Source: Sanchytrium tribonematis (taxonomy: Eukaryota > Sanchytriomycota > Sanchytriomycetes > Sanchytriales > Sanchytriaceae). Taken from it: a stretch of DNA of 10,039 nt. Below, in pieces: positions 1-6,497 of this stretch. The stretch's first letter is position 1; each line of letters begins with the position of its first letter. The position numbers were made by a program, and so were the translations under genes. Where the stretch lies: NCBI GenBank assembly GCA_018985235.1, contig JADGIG010000309.1, positions 1-10,039 on the forward strand, written 5' to 3'. A model generated the notes under the pieces. The model had not been told where the DNA came from and searched no databases. It saw only the letters and a list, made by a program, of their open reading frames with translations.

Positions 1-134
1 ACGCTTATTGGTTTGATTTTAAGAAAAATGTGCCAGTGACGGATGGAATGAAGGGAATTTGTCATTTGCAAGCATCACAATCTCAAATTGGTAATTTTAC
101 ACAAACTGCATCAGTTCAAATTGGAATTCAATAA
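1..134 (+). CDS. 3' end of a small secreted-type protein, paralog of the next gene (5' truncated by window edge)
   Basis: Reading from base 3, an open frame of 43 codons ends at TAA (132-134). Its translation aligns with the last 46 residues of the protein at 262-777. Both carry a G-M-x-G-I-C block followed by an alternating polar/hydrophobic stretch that ends in I-x-I-Q and the stop, with about three residues of gap. This is therefore the C-terminus of a tandem paralog whose start lies outside the window. The shared cysteine, and a beta-strand-like pattern, suggest one small disulfide-containing extracellular domain. The stop codon lies inside an AATAAA hexamer, as in the paralog. Function is unknown. 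Confidence 0.75.
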   Translation, partial: AYWFDFKKNVPVTDGMKGICHLQASQSQIGNFTQTASVQIGIQ

Positions 135-135
135 A
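130..135 (+). terminator. AATAAA polyadenylation-type signal overlapping the stop
   Basis: The hexamer contains the TAA stop codon of the truncated upstream gene, which implies a very short 3' UTR. Confidence 0.5.
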
Positions 136-261
136 TTTTGATGACATGGATCTGCTAAAATGTCAAGAATCACGCTGATTTTAATATCCAATGAAAATAT
201 GCCACGTGGTTGTACAAATCACCCCAAATGTTTTAACTAAAATTTCGATGTCCCCCTTGAA

Positions 262-777
262 ATGCAAATTATTCTACTATTGGTATCCATGGTCATGTCC
301 GTTCCTACCACTACATCATTTTTAAAATCCTCAAAAGGTTGGGCTAAAGGTTTAGGCAAAGCTTTAGTTGGAGTGTCTGCAATTGGTACTTGGATGCTCG
401 GTCATTCTGTGTTGCATCAGAAGATTGAAATATTCAAATTTGAGTCTCCCTCTGCAAATCAAGTATTTGGTAAATCTGATAAAATTCATGTGTCTTTTAA
501 GTCTCAGCACATTAATTATTCAGAAAATAGCCAATTGTTGGTGCAGATGAACTGTCCAAACACCAATTACAAGAATGAATTGTATTCTGGCTCAATAAAA
601 GCAGCTTTAAACATGAAAGGTTTGATGGATTCTAATTATGAAACTTTTTATGAAAAAGATTTGTCGGTGGAAACTGGAATGCAAGGAATATGTCAAATCA
701 AAGCCACTCGGTATCAGGGCTCAATTTCAGACAGTAAAATAGAGCAATCAACCACCGTAGATATTAAAATTCAATAA
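262..777 (+). CDS. small secreted-type protein with signal peptide, tandem duplicate (171 aa)
   Basis: I do not recognise a named family. Residues 1-15 are a hydrophobic leader (MQIILLLVSMVMSVP) typical of a signal peptide. Residues 30-51 form a second mildly hydrophobic, Gly/Ala-rich stretch that could be a membrane segment. From about residue 56 the protein looks beta-rich: a P-S-A-N-Q-V-F-G-K-S-D-K-I-H-V-S-F pattern like the first strands of an Ig-like or Kre9/Knh1-like sandwich. Cys98 and Cys144 may pair. No GPI tail is present. It starts at ATG 262 in TTGAAATG context, and TAA at 775-777 lies within AATAAA. The truncated gene at 1-134 is its paralog. An extracellular or cell-wall role is inferred from the leader only. 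Confidence 0.7.
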   Translation: MQIILLLVSMVMSVPTTTSFLKSSKGWAKGLGKALVGVSAIGTWMLGHSVLHQKIEIFKFESPSANQVFGKSDKIHVSFKSQHINYSENSQLLVQMNCPNTNYKNELYSGSIKAALNMKGLMDSNYETFYEKDLSVETGMQGICQIKATRYQGSISDSKIEQSTTVDIKIQ

Positions 778-778
778 A
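773..778 (+). terminator. AATAAA overlapping the stop codon
   Basis: The hexamer contains the stop of the 262-777 gene and lies only 17 bases before the next ATG (795). The 3' end of one transcript and the 5' end of the next must therefore almost touch or overlap. Confidence 0.5.
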
Positions 779-794
779 TCACCTCTTGAAACAA

Positions 795-2060
795 ATGGAA
801 GACTCTTCAAATGATGCTGCTCAAGAGCATTTAGTGCAGAAATTACCCATGAAAACATCTGAAAAAGAAATAGGACAACGATTTGGATATGGTCATGAAT
901 TCTATTTTATATTTACTAGATTTCTAGCTGGTTTTAATTTGATTTTGGGGATATTGGGATTCATCGGATTTGGACCCAATGCTTCTAGAAAAGAATTAGG
1001 GTTGCAGGTTTTATTCTTTACATCTTTCAGTACGACTATTAGAAGTTATTGGCAGGCATCATCCATTTTACAAACCATATTGTTTTTTGGATCTGGATTT
1101 ATCTATTTCGCATTTGTGAGAATCTATATGCGTAAAAGACAATTTACTCATGAAAATGCATTTGTAGTGGATGTCGTAGCAGCAGAAAGAATCAATTTAA
1201 ACAAAAGATACGGATTTTGGACTAAATGGTTTTATCGCTCCATTTCTTATTTTATCCTATTTGGACTAACAGCATTGAGTATATTCATCACATTTACACT
1301 TCAGAATGTATACAAAGAAGAAAAATCTACAAATTTGAGTGTTACAAATTTCATTCTAGTTATTTTTATCAATATTTCTGGGGTCATTTTTGGATTTATA
1401 TGCTCATTTTTGACTGCTTTAGAGAAACAAACTACTCAATCAGGCTATAAGATCAGTCATGTCTTGAAAATTTATTTCTTTAAAGTGGCATCTGTATTTG
1501 GTTTAAATTACACGACTGGTGTTCAAAACTTTTGTCAGGGTGGGTATAATAGCATGTTATTGCTATTAATGGATTTAGTCGTTTGGAATATCGTAGAATT
1601 AGTCAGTCCCATCATAATTAGTAAAATCAAGGAAATGCTCAAAATCACTTCAAATTTGAGTGACGAGCAACAAAAACCAGAATTTGATGTGGCATGTGAA
1701 TTAATTGAGTTGTTTTACAGACAATTTATTGTATTTTCTGCTGTTTCTGTCTTTCCAATTGTTGGATTATTCGCATTTGTTGTTTCTTCAGTAGAATATC
1801 CACTTGATAAATTCAAATTATTAAAGATTTGTCAAAAACCTGCTCGAGTCAATCATACATTTACATCATTTATAGTCATATTATTGACATTTACAGCATT
1901 AGCTGCATTATTTAGTCCATATTCCATTTTAAATCTAAATCGGGATTATTACGAGCAGCAATTGATAGATTCTAATTTTAATTGTAAAGTCATTGGGTGT
2001 TATTTTTATCAATCTGCAAATACATGTCAAAATATTGCCATTTCAAGGGGCGTGCAATGA
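795..2060 (+). CDS. TMC-like (transmembrane channel-like) multispan membrane protein, short form (421 aa)
   Basis: The first ATG of the frame is at 795; an earlier TTG at 786 is not credible in a eukaryote. Seven clear hydrophobic segments are seen at about 36-59, 91-111, 149-169, 184-206, 253-276, 311-333 and 356-373. The order of conserved blocks fits the TMC family, relatives of anoctamins. Residues 26-50 (IGQRFGYGHEFYFIFTRFL...) match the start of the TMC core. Residues 247-276 (C-Q-G-G-Y...D-L-V-V-W) match its CWET...DF block. Residues 296-349 (FDVACELIELFYRQ, Pro321, a Leu-Lys-rich turn, then C346-Q-K-P) match the TMC signature domain. Animal TMCs are usually 600-1000 residues with ten membrane spans and act in mechanosensitive channel complexes. 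This one lacks long tails and ends in a Cys-bearing segment (C397, C402, C411) where a last helix would be expected. Ion-channel activity is inference. Confidence 0.7.
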   Translation: MEDSSNDAAQEHLVQKLPMKTSEKEIGQRFGYGHEFYFIFTRFLAGFNLILGILGFIGFGPNASRKELGLQVLFFTSFSTTIRSYWQASSILQTILFFGSGFIYFAFVRIYMRKRQFTHENAFVVDVVAAERINLNKRYGFWTKWFYRSISYFILFGLTALSIFITFTLQNVYKEEKSTNLSVTNFILVIFINISGVIFGFICSFLTALEKQTTQSGYKISHVLKIYFFKVASVFGLNYTTGVQNFCQGGYNSMLLLLMDLVVWNIVELVSPIIISKIKEMLKITSNLSDEQQKPEFDVACELIELFYRQFIVFSAVSVFPIVGLFAFVVSSVEYPLDKFKLLKICQKPARVNHTFTSFIVILLTFTALAALFSPYSILNLNRDYYEQQLIDSNFNCKVIGCYFYQSANTCQNIAISRGVQ

Positions 2061-2062
2061 AA

Positions 2063-2068
2063 AATAAA
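2063..2068 (+). terminator. AATAAA just after the TMC-like gene
   Basis: An AATAAA hexamer lies two bases after the TGA stop (2058-2060). Confidence 0.45.
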
Positions 2069-2150
2069 TAATAGGGGTCATCTTGAAATTTGAACATCTT
2101 TCGAATCCATTTTAAAATATTTCTTGCTTTTAGATCCATCTAATCGTATC

Positions 2151-2246
2151 TTCTAAAATGGCACTCGATGGCAACATCTCATTGGATTTAAAATGCCATC
2201 TTTCATGCCAATTTGAATGTGATTGGCTATCAGGGCCATTTTAGAA
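2151..2246. repeat. 12-base perfect inverted repeat in the upstream region of the surface-protein gene
   Basis: TTCTAAAATGGC at 2151-2162 is the exact reverse complement of GCCATTTTAGAA at 2235-2246. Between them lies a second, shorter pair, GATGGCA (2167-2173) and TGCCATC (2194-2200). The 237-base spacer 2061-2297 holds no convincing coding frame. These nested ATGGCA/TGCCAT elements sit 50-150 bases before ATG 2298 and may be paired protein-binding sites. Confidence 0.55.
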
Positions 2247-2258
2247 TATTCTCAAGTC

Positions 2259-2264
2259 TATAAA
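2259..2264 (+). promoter_or_regulatory. TATA-like element upstream of ATG 2298
   Basis: TATAAA lies 33 bases before the start codon. If it is used, the 5' leader would be only a few bases long. It was found by eye only; no comparable box is obvious before every other gene. Confidence 0.35.
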
Positions 2265-2297
2265 TTCTGCTACTCCCCTGTTCATTAATCATTTGAA

Positions 2298-3908
2298 ATG
2301 ATTGACCAGAAATTAGCAGTTGCACTTTTAGTGAGTGTCTCTTTAGCTAAAGATGTCTCTGGCATCCCAGTCACTGAGAGTCCCAAATCTCAGTCAAGTT
2401 CACCAACCAGGACCAATGCACCAAAAATGAATGCTGACCTGTATTCCAGTTTAATGGCATACTTTCAACAACAGAAAGACTTTGCCAAATCAGAAATCCA
2501 GCAATTTGAATCTAAAATCATTCAATATCAATCCAAAATTGATAATTCTGGTTCTGGTTCAGGATCAAGAGAACCACGTATCACGGATGCACCACTTATA
2601 CCAGATGGTGGATTCAAAGTAGACCCCGTTCAAGAATCCAAAGTCAATGATTATTTAGATGAATTCCAATCTAAATTGAATTTCTTCAATCAGGAATATC
2701 AATCATTCAAATCAGCACATCCTAGAGAAACTGAAATTGAAAAGAGTGGCCATGTTGATGAAATTAGGGATATTATCTCTAAAATTGAAGATCATAAATC
2801 TGGAAATGACACTTTACCAGTTGATTCTCGTGCCATAGTTATGGCATTTGGTAGTCAAGATCAGAAAAACAAGGTGGTTAAATCTGAAATGAAGGATGCA
2901 GATGTTAAAAAAGCAAGAATTAATGCCACATTCCAAAATAAAACCATCACGGATCCAATGACCTCTAAAGACTCTAAAAATGGATTCTCTGTCATTAAAG
3001 CAGATAAATCCAAATTTATTGAAAAAGAACAACATGTTATTGATGCCCATGTCCAGCAATTTGAATCACAAGTGTCTAAAATGGAGAAACATGTAGATGC
3101 TTCTAAATTACAGCAGCAATTACAAAAAGCAGCTGAATTATTAGATGCTCACCCATTAAGAACCAGAACACATGTCAATCAACGTAAAGTTGTCTTGAAT
3201 GCACAGGGATTAAATTCTACATCTGGTTTCGTATTTAATTTACAGGGTGCTCCATTTATCCGTGCAGGACACTGGAATGCATCTAGTGATGGATTCTCTG
3301 GTGATTCATTCAAAGTATCCTTTTTACGAGTTGCTGAAGTCCCTGTTGGATCCACTGTTGACAAGGCCATTTCATCTATTAAATTGACTGGTCAAGATTG
3401 GTCTCCAATTGAATTTAAAGAGATTGTGGCTGATGATGGTACTACCGTACAACATTATTCATCAGATTTGACTGTTAAAAATACCACAATCACTCTATCT
3501 GCCATGATTTCCAACAAATTGGTGCAAGCCACTGAAAACAATCAAACTGCTGTTTTAACCCCATTCCGTTTAAAATATGCCATAGAAATCAATGGATACA
3601 ATTACCAGAGTGATCAATCTGAATTATACATTGTGAAATCAGTAGATACTGCTTCATTTGAGGGTCAAACATCTGATTCCATTGGAACTGGAAATGGCTC
3701 TAAATTGCAATGGTCTTTAAATGCCAATGTGGATAATGAAATCAAGAATATTACTGCATCTGTCATTAAAACAGGTACCATTAATCAGTCTGATTTGGAC
3801 CAATCTGAAGATTTTGATGTGAATGTGAATGAACAGTCTAAATGGATGGCATTCAACTTAGGACGTGGTGCCAATGTCTTGTGGGATCCAAGTACCAATT
3901 TGAATTAA
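2298..3908 (+). CDS. secreted coiled-coil glycoprotein, frame interrupted by TAA at 3906-3908 (536 aa to the stop)
   Basis: I do not recognise a named family. Residues 1-22 form a signal peptide (MIDQKLAVALLVSVSLAKDV...). A Ser/Thr/Pro-rich stretch follows (24-42), then a predicted coiled coil (about 46-82), a Gly-Ser linker (84-90) and more charged helical, coiled-coil-like sequence (about 110-285). A beta-rich region occupies about 296-530. Ten N-glycosylation sequons are visible (N170, N209, N214, N306, N327, N395, N415, N466, N484, N496), consistent with passage through the secretory pathway. No cysteine is present in this frame. The frame ends at TAA 3906-3908, but the same frame continues to a GPI-like tail ending at 4082, so the ancestral product was probably a cell-surface anchored protein of about 594 residues. 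The start at ATG 2298 has the TTGAAATG context seen at 262. Confidence 0.8.
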   Translation: MIDQKLAVALLVSVSLAKDVSGIPVTESPKSQSSSPTRTNAPKMNADLYSSLMAYFQQQKDFAKSEIQQFESKIIQYQSKIDNSGSGSGSREPRITDAPLIPDGGFKVDPVQESKVNDYLDEFQSKLNFFNQEYQSFKSAHPRETEIEKSGHVDEIRDIISKIEDHKSGNDTLPVDSRAIVMAFGSQDQKNKVVKSEMKDADVKKARINATFQNKTITDPMTSKDSKNGFSVIKADKSKFIEKEQHVIDAHVQQFESQVSKMEKHVDASKLQQQLQKAAELLDAHPLRTRTHVNQRKVVLNAQGLNSTSGFVFNLQGAPFIRAGHWNASSDGFSGDSFKVSFLRVAEVPVGSTVDKAISSIKLTGQDWSPIEFKEIVADDGTTVQHYSSDLTVKNTTITLSAMISNKLVQATENNQTAVLTPFRLKYAIEINGYNYQSDQSELYIVKSVDTASFEGQTSDSIGTGNGSKLQWSLNANVDNEIKNITASVIKTGTINQSDLDQSEDFDVNVNEQSKWMAFNLGRGANVLWDPSTNLN

Positions 3909-4082
3909 GATTCATATGGTTCTAGTGATCCTACGATCCAATATGGAAATGCGCAAGCAATTGATGAATCCTCTACTGAAACAAGTTCATTATACACGCA
4001 AGCCACTCAGGGATTTGGATCTGGATCCAATATGCCATTATTCTCTGTTGTGGGATTGATTGGTGCTTCTTTATTGCTATAA
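3909..4082 (+). other. in-frame continuation of the surface glycoprotein, ending in a GPI-anchor-like signal
   Basis: Directly after TAA 3906-3908, with no frame change, 57 sense codons run to TAA 4080-4082. They encode a Ser/Thr/Gln/Gly-rich stalk, then a small-residue patch (GSGSN) followed by a hydrophobic end (MPLFSVVGLIGASLLL), the usual shape of a GPI-anchor addition signal. AATAAA follows at 4083-4088, whereas no AATAAA is near the upstream stop. This must be the original C-terminus. The stop may be a nonsense mutation, a read-through codon, a sequencing error, or part of a tiny spliced element (GT at 3892 to AG at 3909 is 18 bases and in frame). Confidence 0.75.
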
Positions 4083-4088
4083 AATAAA
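4083..4088 (+). terminator. AATAAA immediately after the downstream stop
   Basis: It lies directly after TAA 4080-4082 and marks this, rather than 3908, as the 3' end of the surface-protein gene. Only 39 bases separate the downstream stop from the next ATG. Confidence 0.5.
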
Positions 4089-4121
4089 TTATATCCATTT
4101 TAATACCTTGAAACGTATTTT

Positions 4122-5417
4122 ATGCTCCGATTTCCTCCAAATGCCCCAATTACATTTATTTATGGTGGCAGATTAGATGGCAATGAAGATCAGAATGAAT
4201 TGGATTTAGTGAATCAATTATATCAATTAGAATTAGAAGAATATAAAGATGAATTGAAATTATTAGAGAATGAACATGAATTGCCATTAAATGAGATACA
4301 AACACCCGAATTGCAAATTATTCAACCACAAAATGACATGCAGATTCATCAAAGTCAAGACAATGCAAGTGAATTGCAACAATTACAAGAATTGCAAGAA
4401 ATGGAACATGTTGCTCTAAAATCAAGCAGTGATGACAGCCAATTTGATCCAGAATTGAATCCATTTACAGTATTACAAGATGATGCAAGTGATGCACCTT
4501 CAATAAGTACCATATCTAGTGATTCTATTGAATTACAATTTACTCCAAATTATCATGAATATTTTAAATCATTATTAATTCCACCTATTTATCATCAATC
4601 GTATTATCAATTGAATATTCCATCACATTTAATGATAAAATATCAAGTATTATTCAATGAATCACATGAATTGGCCTATAAACAGCAATTTAATGATTTA
4701 TTTGATATTGATGACTATATGGCACATTATCCAGATATATTGAGTATATCATTAATGGAATTGGATTTATTAAGTGATTATATCCCCAAATCATTGATTA
4801 TTGACAAAATACGGCATGAATTTACAAATTTGAAATCTGCTAAAATTCATCATTTGCAAGATGCTATTGAATATTGTGAATTTATTTATGATATAAATCC
4901 ATTATATATTGATAAATGCATAAATTATGTGATACCCAGTGATTTCCAAATAGATTGTTGGATTTGGCTGGATGCTCAAACATTTGAAAATGAAACATCT
5001 CAAGAATTTATTGAAGAATCTGTTGATTTAAAGCCAAAGAAATCTAAAAAGACAAAGAAATTAATTAATACAGATATAGATTATTATGATCAATCTGCTA
5101 TTATTGCATTAATTGAGTCATTTATTGAATCAGATGCCATAGAAATGAATCTACCCCCTATTTCTAAACAATTGCGTGCTAATTTCCATAAAACATGTCA
5201 ATCCTATCTCATTAAAACCAAATCACAAGGAAAAGGAACTAGAAGATTCTTGAGATGCTTTAAAACGAATAAAACAGTGACTGAAATCATACGGGGAATG
5301 ACGATGGAAGAGAATATCGGGCATTCATTACTTTGTAAATTGGGATGGAATCCTGATTCACATGCATTGGGAGAATCTATTGAGATTAAAAAGAGATTTA
5401 ATAAACGTGGTTTGTAA
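4122..5417 (+). CDS. SQS1: Sqs1-like protein with R3H and G-patch domains (431 aa)
   Basis: The C-terminal domain order is diagnostic. An R3H domain lies at about 330-385 (R352...H356...Y362, then S-Q-G-K-G-T-R-R-F). A G-patch follows at 397-431 (E-N-I-G-H-S-L-L-C-K-L-G-W ... K-K-R-F-N-K-R-G-L). The N-terminus has the F-I-Y-G-G-R-L motif, then an acidic, Glu/Gln/Leu-rich region to about 140. A Lys-rich patch lies at 304-313. In yeast, Sqs1/Pfa1 binds and stimulates the DEAH helicase Prp43 in ribosome maturation and affects splicing; the same role is inferred here. The G-patch is unusual: the usual G-x-G-L-G element reads S-H-A-L-G, and the segment after it is several residues shorter than normal. 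The protein is shorter than yeast Sqs1 (over 700 residues). Start ATG 4122; stop TAA. Confidence 0.8.
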   Translation: MLRFPPNAPITFIYGGRLDGNEDQNELDLVNQLYQLELEEYKDELKLLENEHELPLNEIQTPELQIIQPQNDMQIHQSQDNASELQQLQELQEMEHVALKSSSDDSQFDPELNPFTVLQDDASDAPSISTISSDSIELQFTPNYHEYFKSLLIPPIYHQSYYQLNIPSHLMIKYQVLFNESHELAYKQQFNDLFDIDDYMAHYPDILSISLMELDLLSDYIPKSLIIDKIRHEFTNLKSAKIHHLQDAIEYCEFIYDINPLYIDKCINYVIPSDFQIDCWIWLDAQTFENETSQEFIEESVDLKPKKSKKTKKLINTDIDYYDQSAIIALIESFIESDAIEMNLPPISKQLRANFHKTCQSYLIKTKSQGKGTRRFLRCFKTNKTVTEIIRGMTMEENIGHSLLCKLGWNPDSHALGESIEIKKRFNKRGL

Positions 5418-5473
5418 ATTGCAAAATACCAAGTGCATTTTTAACACCAAGTCAGTTGACAGTAAAACCACGT
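5405..5473. repeat. 9-base perfect inverted repeat spanning the end of the Sqs1-like gene
   Basis: ACGTGGTTT (5405-5413) pairs exactly with AAACCACGT (5465-5473). The left arm lies in the last codons, just before the stop. It could form a 3' end stem in RNA with a 51-base loop, or be chance. CCAAGTCA (5447-5454) also pairs with TGACTTGG (5544-5551). Confidence 0.35.
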
Positions 5474-5529
5474 CGAATTCATTCAATTTAACTGGTCGTG
5501 ACACCATAACCATGTCTTGATTGGGAATT

Positions 5530-5611
5530 AATTCATTAATAAATGACTTGGGTCCTTGTTCTTAAAGATGCAATCATTTTTATGAAAGTTGATTGGTGTG
5601 AATTCATTAAT
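5530..5611. repeat. AATTCATTAAT direct repeat upstream of the PacC-like gene
   Basis: AATTCATTAAT occurs at 5530-5540 and 5601-5611, and its first eight bases occur again at 5476-5483. The 227-base spacer 5418-5644 has no coding frame. The repeats may be promoter elements or simply AT-rich chance matches. An AATAAA that could end the Sqs1-like transcript lies at 5538-5543. Confidence 0.3.
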
Positions 5612-5644
5612 TTTATTACTTAATCTGGCTAACGAAACTACTGA

Positions 5645-6469
5645 ATGTCTACCTGTTTATGGCAAAATTGTAGTGAAATACTGACGAGTGAGAAAATGCT
5701 GTATGAACATATGCAAAAAGAACATATTGGATATAAAAGACAGGGCACTTTGACCAATGAATGTCATTGGAAAGACTGTAATTTCAAATGCGATCGACGA
5801 GATAGGATGAGATCACATGTATTGTGCCATATTGACTGTAAATTATTCGAATGTGATGTATGTGCAAAAAGTTATAAATGGAAACATGATTTATATGCGC
5901 ATCAAAGAAAAGTGCACCAACGAGAGACATCTGGGAATAAAAGAAGAAAATCAATGGCATCTGAACCTGCATTTTACTTACCCAGCCAGGATCGACGCAA
6001 TTCGATTAGTCAAATTGATTTTAATGCATTAAATTTAGCCAGAAATAATGTTGAAAATCAGTGTGATCCAAACACGTTTTGTATTAGTCCTAATGAGACC
6101 ACTGATTATTTATCACCAGCACCTAGTCGTCGTCATTCTGTACATACTGTTGCATATATGCAGCAAGCCAATTCTCGCCGACCATCTATTGCTCAATCCA
6201 TTTCACCCGTCAGTCCGTCTCAAATGTACCCAATGCCACCCCCTCCTATGCAATTCCCAATGCAATTACAACAAGTACCCTCTATTCCATCTGATCAAAA
6301 TGAATTATCCCCAGATTCTCCCTTGAGACGGGGATCTTTGCAACATCATCAAATGATGCCAAATATGATGAATCAAGCACCTGGTGGTCAATTGCCACCT
6401 GCACCATATGGTATGGCATATCCAGATTATGTATTTTATCAGCAACCACCCCAAACTACATTAGTATAG
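5645..6469 (+). CDS. PacC/Rim101-like C2H2 zinc-finger transcription factor, short form (274 aa)
   Basis: Three C2H2 fingers start almost at the N-terminus: C4, C9, H22, H27; C40, C45, H58, H62; and C70, C73, H86, H91. The C-x4-C spacing and Trp after the first Cys in fingers 1 and 2 (CLWQNC, CHWKDC), the L-Y-E-H segment and the R-R-D-R-M-R-S-H helix are the PacC/Rim101 pattern (also distantly Gli/Zic). In that family the factor drives alkaline-pH gene expression after proteolytic removal of a long C-terminal region. Here finger 3 has WKHDLYAH where RPQDLKKH is usual, so DNA preference may differ. The tail is rich in Pro, Gln and Met, with five RRxS sites (S103, S120, S165, S181, S231) and six SP sites. 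It is much shorter than typical PacC (about 600 residues or more). Nuclear location is inferred. Stop TAG at 6467-6469. Confidence 0.8.
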   Translation: MSTCLWQNCSEILTSEKMLYEHMQKEHIGYKRQGTLTNECHWKDCNFKCDRRDRMRSHVLCHIDCKLFECDVCAKSYKWKHDLYAHQRKVHQRETSGNKRRKSMASEPAFYLPSQDRRNSISQIDFNALNLARNNVENQCDPNTFCISPNETTDYLSPAPSRRHSVHTVAYMQQANSRRPSIAQSISPVSPSQMYPMPPPPMQFPMQLQQVPSIPSDQNELSPDSPLRRGSLQHHQMMPNMMNQAPGGQLPPAPYGMAYPDYVFYQQPPQTTLV

Positions 6470-6470
6470 T

Positions 6471-6482
6471 AATAAATTTATT
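6471..6482. terminator. bidirectional AATAAA palindrome between convergent genes
   Basis: AATAAATTTATT is a perfect 12-base palindrome. It gives AATAAA on the plus strand just after the PacC-like stop (6469). It also gives AATAAA on the minus strand, about ten bases after the kinase A stop (6493). The whole convergent spacer is 23 bases. Confidence 0.55.
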
Positions 6483-6491
6483 GAAATTGCA

Positions 6492-6497
6492 TTTATT
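6492..6497 (-). terminator. AATAAA overlapping the stop of kinase A
   Basis: On the minus strand the TAA stop (6495-6493) is embedded in AATAAA. Confidence 0.45.

Noticed and set aside
203-208. CACGTG palindrome about 50 bases before ATG 262 (also at 9058-9063, about 50 bases before kinase B)
   Set aside because: About one such site is expected by chance in 10 kb of this composition, so two are not evidence of a bHLH site.
786-794. Start of the TMC-like frame at TTG 786
   Set aside because: The first ATG is at 795. Non-ATG starts are not expected in a eukaryote, and the extra three residues add nothing. Similar TTG starts at 8029, 8517 and 9050 were rejected for the same reason.
2133-2243. 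Possible extra 3' exon of the TMC-like gene after a CTTTTAG acceptor-like site
   Set aside because: The 36-codon frame has no membrane-helix character and no convincing donor precedes it.
3906-3908. TAA reassigned as a sense codon in this genome
   Set aside because: TAA ends most other genes here, at conserved C-termini and inside poly(A) signals, so a general code change does not fit. The event is local.
5784-6326. Several open frames on both strands inside the PacC-like gene
   Set aside because: All overlap the zinc-finger frame, which has clear C2H2 motifs. The alternatives show no family pattern.
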